Positions 61,590-64,000 of a DNA stretch of 64,000 bases are shown in pieces. The notes beneath the pieces were generated by a model. It saw only the letters and a program-made list of their open reading frames with translations. It had not been told where the DNA came from and made no database searches. Each line of letters opens with the position of its first letter. The first letter of the stretch is position 1. A program made the translations under genes and the position numbers. The DNA comes from Trichoplax sp. H2. Taxonomy: Eukaryota; Placozoa; Uniplacotomia; Trichoplacea. The DNA is taken from the NCBI GenBank assembly GCA_003344405.1, contig NOWV01000012.1:868001-932000 (forward strand), written 5' to 3'.

Positions 61590-62284
61590 GTACAGTACGT
61601 ACAGTACAGTACCGTACTGTAAGCTACAGTGTATGATACTGTACTAGACGTGGTTCACAAGTACTGTACACTGTACACTGTACAGTACAATAAAGTAGCT
61701 GACCTGTCTATCATTGTGCCGATACAGTCAGTGCTACTGTACTGTACGCTATACTGTACTGTACTGTATAGCACAGTGCTGTAAGAAAATTCGCACTGAT
61801 CTGAATTTTCTTACAGTGTACAGTACTAGACGTGGTTCACAAGTACAGTACTGTATTGTACCATTAATATTTGATGATTACAGTACAGTCTTAACGTCAA
61901 CTGTAATTCAAGTGACATGGAATATCTTCATGACGTCATGCAGCACCTGGATCTTGGACTGACAGAGTGACAGTACGGTCCTCAAATGCTTCGCTGGTAG
62001 AACAACTGTACCAGTACACGACAGACCCTGTATGAACTACGGTGGCTCACAAAGCCACCGTAATGAACTGTACAGTATACAGTACTGTAATCAGGTCTAT
62101 ACTGTACTGTACAGTACACAGCTCGATAGGTTACCATGGAACGGATCCAGACTCGTCCACACGGCGATCCATCATCAACATCAAATGCGAGATTCAACTT
62201 TGCAACACTGCAGCAAATGGAAATCATAATACTTCGAATCGACTAGCCTTTGATTCAAAGTATTCGTAATAAGTAGTCATCAAA

Positions 62285-63952
62285 ATGGATTGCAATGTGC
62301 AAAACAATGAAAGGATAAAGTTAAGCAAGGCACAGAAGAAAGCACTACGAAAACAGCAACGTGCCAAGCGAATCCTTGATCGACATAATGTTTTGAATGA
62401 GTTTAAAGTCAGTGATCAACCTTCTAGGCATTTACTCATCAGCAATGGAGGATTGGGTTGTGGTATAACTCGAACAATCTTAACATCGGTGTTTGGCCGA
62501 TATGGACAAATTACTAATATCATCATGTTACCTGATAAACCGTTCTCTGTCTTGTCTTATCAAACAGTAACCGATGCAAAGCAAGCATATGATAATATCC
62601 ATGCCATTGAATTGATCACCTTTTGTGATACCGATGTCAAGTACTTGGTAAAATCGGGTATTAAGGCGTTTATTCTCAATTACTTGGAAGATTATTTTTG
62701 CGAAACCAATAAAGACTCTAACTTAGGCTATCCTGAAGGATTGTTATTAATTCAAAATTATGTCAGTGAGCAAGAAGAAGATGAATTATTGCAAAGTATA
62801 GGTTGGTACACCAATCACGGTCAAGCTTCTCATGATACTCATCCGTGTCAAACCGTGCAATCCGATCGGGAATCAATGCAGCGACGCCTTAAGCATCGTC
62901 ATGTAAAACACTATGGCTACGAATTTCGATATGATACAAATACAGTGGATAAAGATAAACCCTTACATGCCACAATACCAAGTAAATGTAGATATATCTG
63001 TCAACGTATGACAGACGACGGTTATATCCAACATCAACCTGATCAACTAACAGTGAATGAATACATGCCTGGCCAAGGTATTTGCCAATAGCGATACTGT
63101 AGTTGTTTCGTTAAGTGGACAGCTGATAATAATAATATAATATACAATGATACAATAAATTTATGTATGTGCTGAGCAGGGATACCCCCTCATATTGATA
63201 CTCATTCTGCGTTCCAAGACCAGATCGTTTCACTATCGCTGCTGTCTCAGGTACCCATAATTAGGATATGTTCTAATTATTCTTCATAACCATATTATTT
63301 TACTTCCATTCACCAATTGACCATATTAGTAGAGTAGCCACTGACGTCCTCAATGATTACTGCAAAAATATTAGATTGTGATGGACTTTCGGCATCCGGA
63401 TGGAACTCGAATATCGATTAATTTGCCTAGACGCAGCCTATTGGTGATGTCAGGCGAATGTAGGTACTTATGGAGCCATGGGTAAGAAGAATTCCTTTGT
63501 TCATTTGATGATAGAAAGAGCCTTGCATCACATACTATTTCATACGATAATTCTACAAATTTCTCAAGCCTAAGCTGAAAATCAATAGGACACGTTCATG
63601 TAACATAATGCTGTTTGCTATTGGAAATATTGATTTAGAATTACACCTCGAAAATATGATGTGGTTTGTGATGACAATGACAACAATAGCAACATAACGT
63701 TATTGGAGAGATCCCGAAGGGTTTCGTTTACTTTTCGAAAAATTAGACATTCTCCTTGTAATTGTAGTAAGTAATGGGCTATTCGCTATATTCTATATTT
63801 CGACCTTTGATCTGTAGGGTTGTTAAGTATCTTCGAGAGTTATAAGTATAGTTTTTATTGGTACGTTATTTTCCAATATAATACTAACTTTGGACGTCAA
63901 TTACGATAGAGTATCCTAATTCGTGTGACACACAGCTAAATCTCCTTTCAAA
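62285..63952 (+). CDS. ALKBH8: ALKBH8, tRNA wobble-uridine modification enzyme (3' part outside window)
   Basis: Exons are 62285-63077, 63180-63250, 63375-63481, 63639-63766 and a likely 17-nt exon 63936-63952, all in phase. ALKBH8 combines an RRM, an AlkB-type Fe(II)/2-oxoglutarate dioxygenase and a methyltransferase; it makes mcm5U and (S)-mchm5U at the wobble position of certain tRNAs. The start MDCNVQ leads into a basic helix ([15 protein letters not shown]), the RRM spans about 46-107, and [20 protein letters not shown] opens the dioxygenase core. Iron ligands are visible as HID in [11 protein letters not shown] and the distal His in YLWSHG. The 2-oxoglutarate Arg pair fits [13 protein letters not shown] follows, matching the Cys-rich linker of human ALKBH8. 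The methyltransferase domain would start beyond the right edge. The last small exon (TKSPFK) is less certain. The start lies about 145 bp after the repeat array. Confidence 0.94.
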
Positions 63953-64000
63953 GTAAGTATACTACAATTTTAATTTTCATTCATTGCAATTTCAACTTAT

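Larger units (their letters stand above)
59489..62140. repeat. GTAC-rich palindromic repeat array between UBL3 and ALKBH8
   Basis: At least nine units of about 170-230 bp are arranged head to tail. Each has 'gtagctgacctgtctatc', 'ttgtgccgatacagtact', a GTAC-palindrome stretch, a 14-bp-arm hairpin around 'gcactgacct', more GTAC palindromes, and 'tactagacgtggttcacaag'. The last 0.9 kb also holds two copies of a non-palindromic block (about 61318-61569 and 61869-62149) with 'catgacgtcatgcagca' and a second hairpin. Two 20-N gaps interrupt it. All open frames inside it are repeat artefacts rich in Tyr, Ser, Thr, Val and Cys. Confidence 0.95.

Noticed and set aside
59489-62269. Many overlapping open frames rich in Tyr, Ser, Thr, Val and Cys
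   Set aside because: They are produced by the tactgtac/gtacagta words, which lack stops in several frames.

Overview
This is animal nuclear DNA. It is AT-rich, its coding exons are short and separated by GT-AG introns with conserved phases, and its gene content is metazoan: MGAT4-type N-glycan branching enzymes, rhodopsin-class GPCRs, a NIPA magnesium transporter, a Myc-type bHLH-zipper protein, Rab9, UBL3 and ALKBH8. No rRNA, tRNA, CRISPR array or bacterial operon was seen. Intronless GPCR genes, compact introns and protein sequences that remain alignable to human point to an early-branching animal. A placozoan is my best guess, but this is inference and a database search would settle it.

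Layout. 1-9,970: two tandem minus-strand MGAT4-like genes. Copy A is cut by the left edge. Copy B is complete but ends with a truncated C-terminus. I assembled both exon by exon and the reading frames close. 9,971-15,583: no gene, but a minisatellite of about 27 units at 12.66-13.32 kb. 15,584-16,535: a single-exon class A GPCR with one frameshift. About 20.1-20.5 kb: a decayed retropepsin. 21,679-23,313: an intact single-exon GPCR on the minus strand. 23.3-34.4 kb: a gene desert with tandem repeats, GTAC-type palindromes and a decayed LINE reverse transcriptase (32.87-33.12 kb). 34.48-35.83 kb: a five-exon NIPA transporter. 37.5-39.1 kb: tandem repeats. 41.1-42.6 kb: the Myc-like gene. 43.5-44.1 kb: a 78-bp satellite-like array. 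46.6-47.2 kb: intronless Rab9. 54.8-59.2 kb (minus): UBL3 in five exons. 59.5-62.1 kb: a dense palindromic repeat array with two 20-N assembly gaps. 62.3 kb to the right edge: ALKBH8, cut before its methyltransferase part.

The genes are ordinary housekeeping and signalling genes with no evident common pathway. Two arrangements stand out. One is the MGAT4 tandem pair, whose members differ in stem length and C-terminal domain. The other is the divergent UBL3/ALKBH8 pair, whose shared upstream region is filled by hairpin-forming GTAC-rich repeats. Related GTAC/CTGTAC palindromes recur at several other intergenic sites and are the least explained signal in the window.
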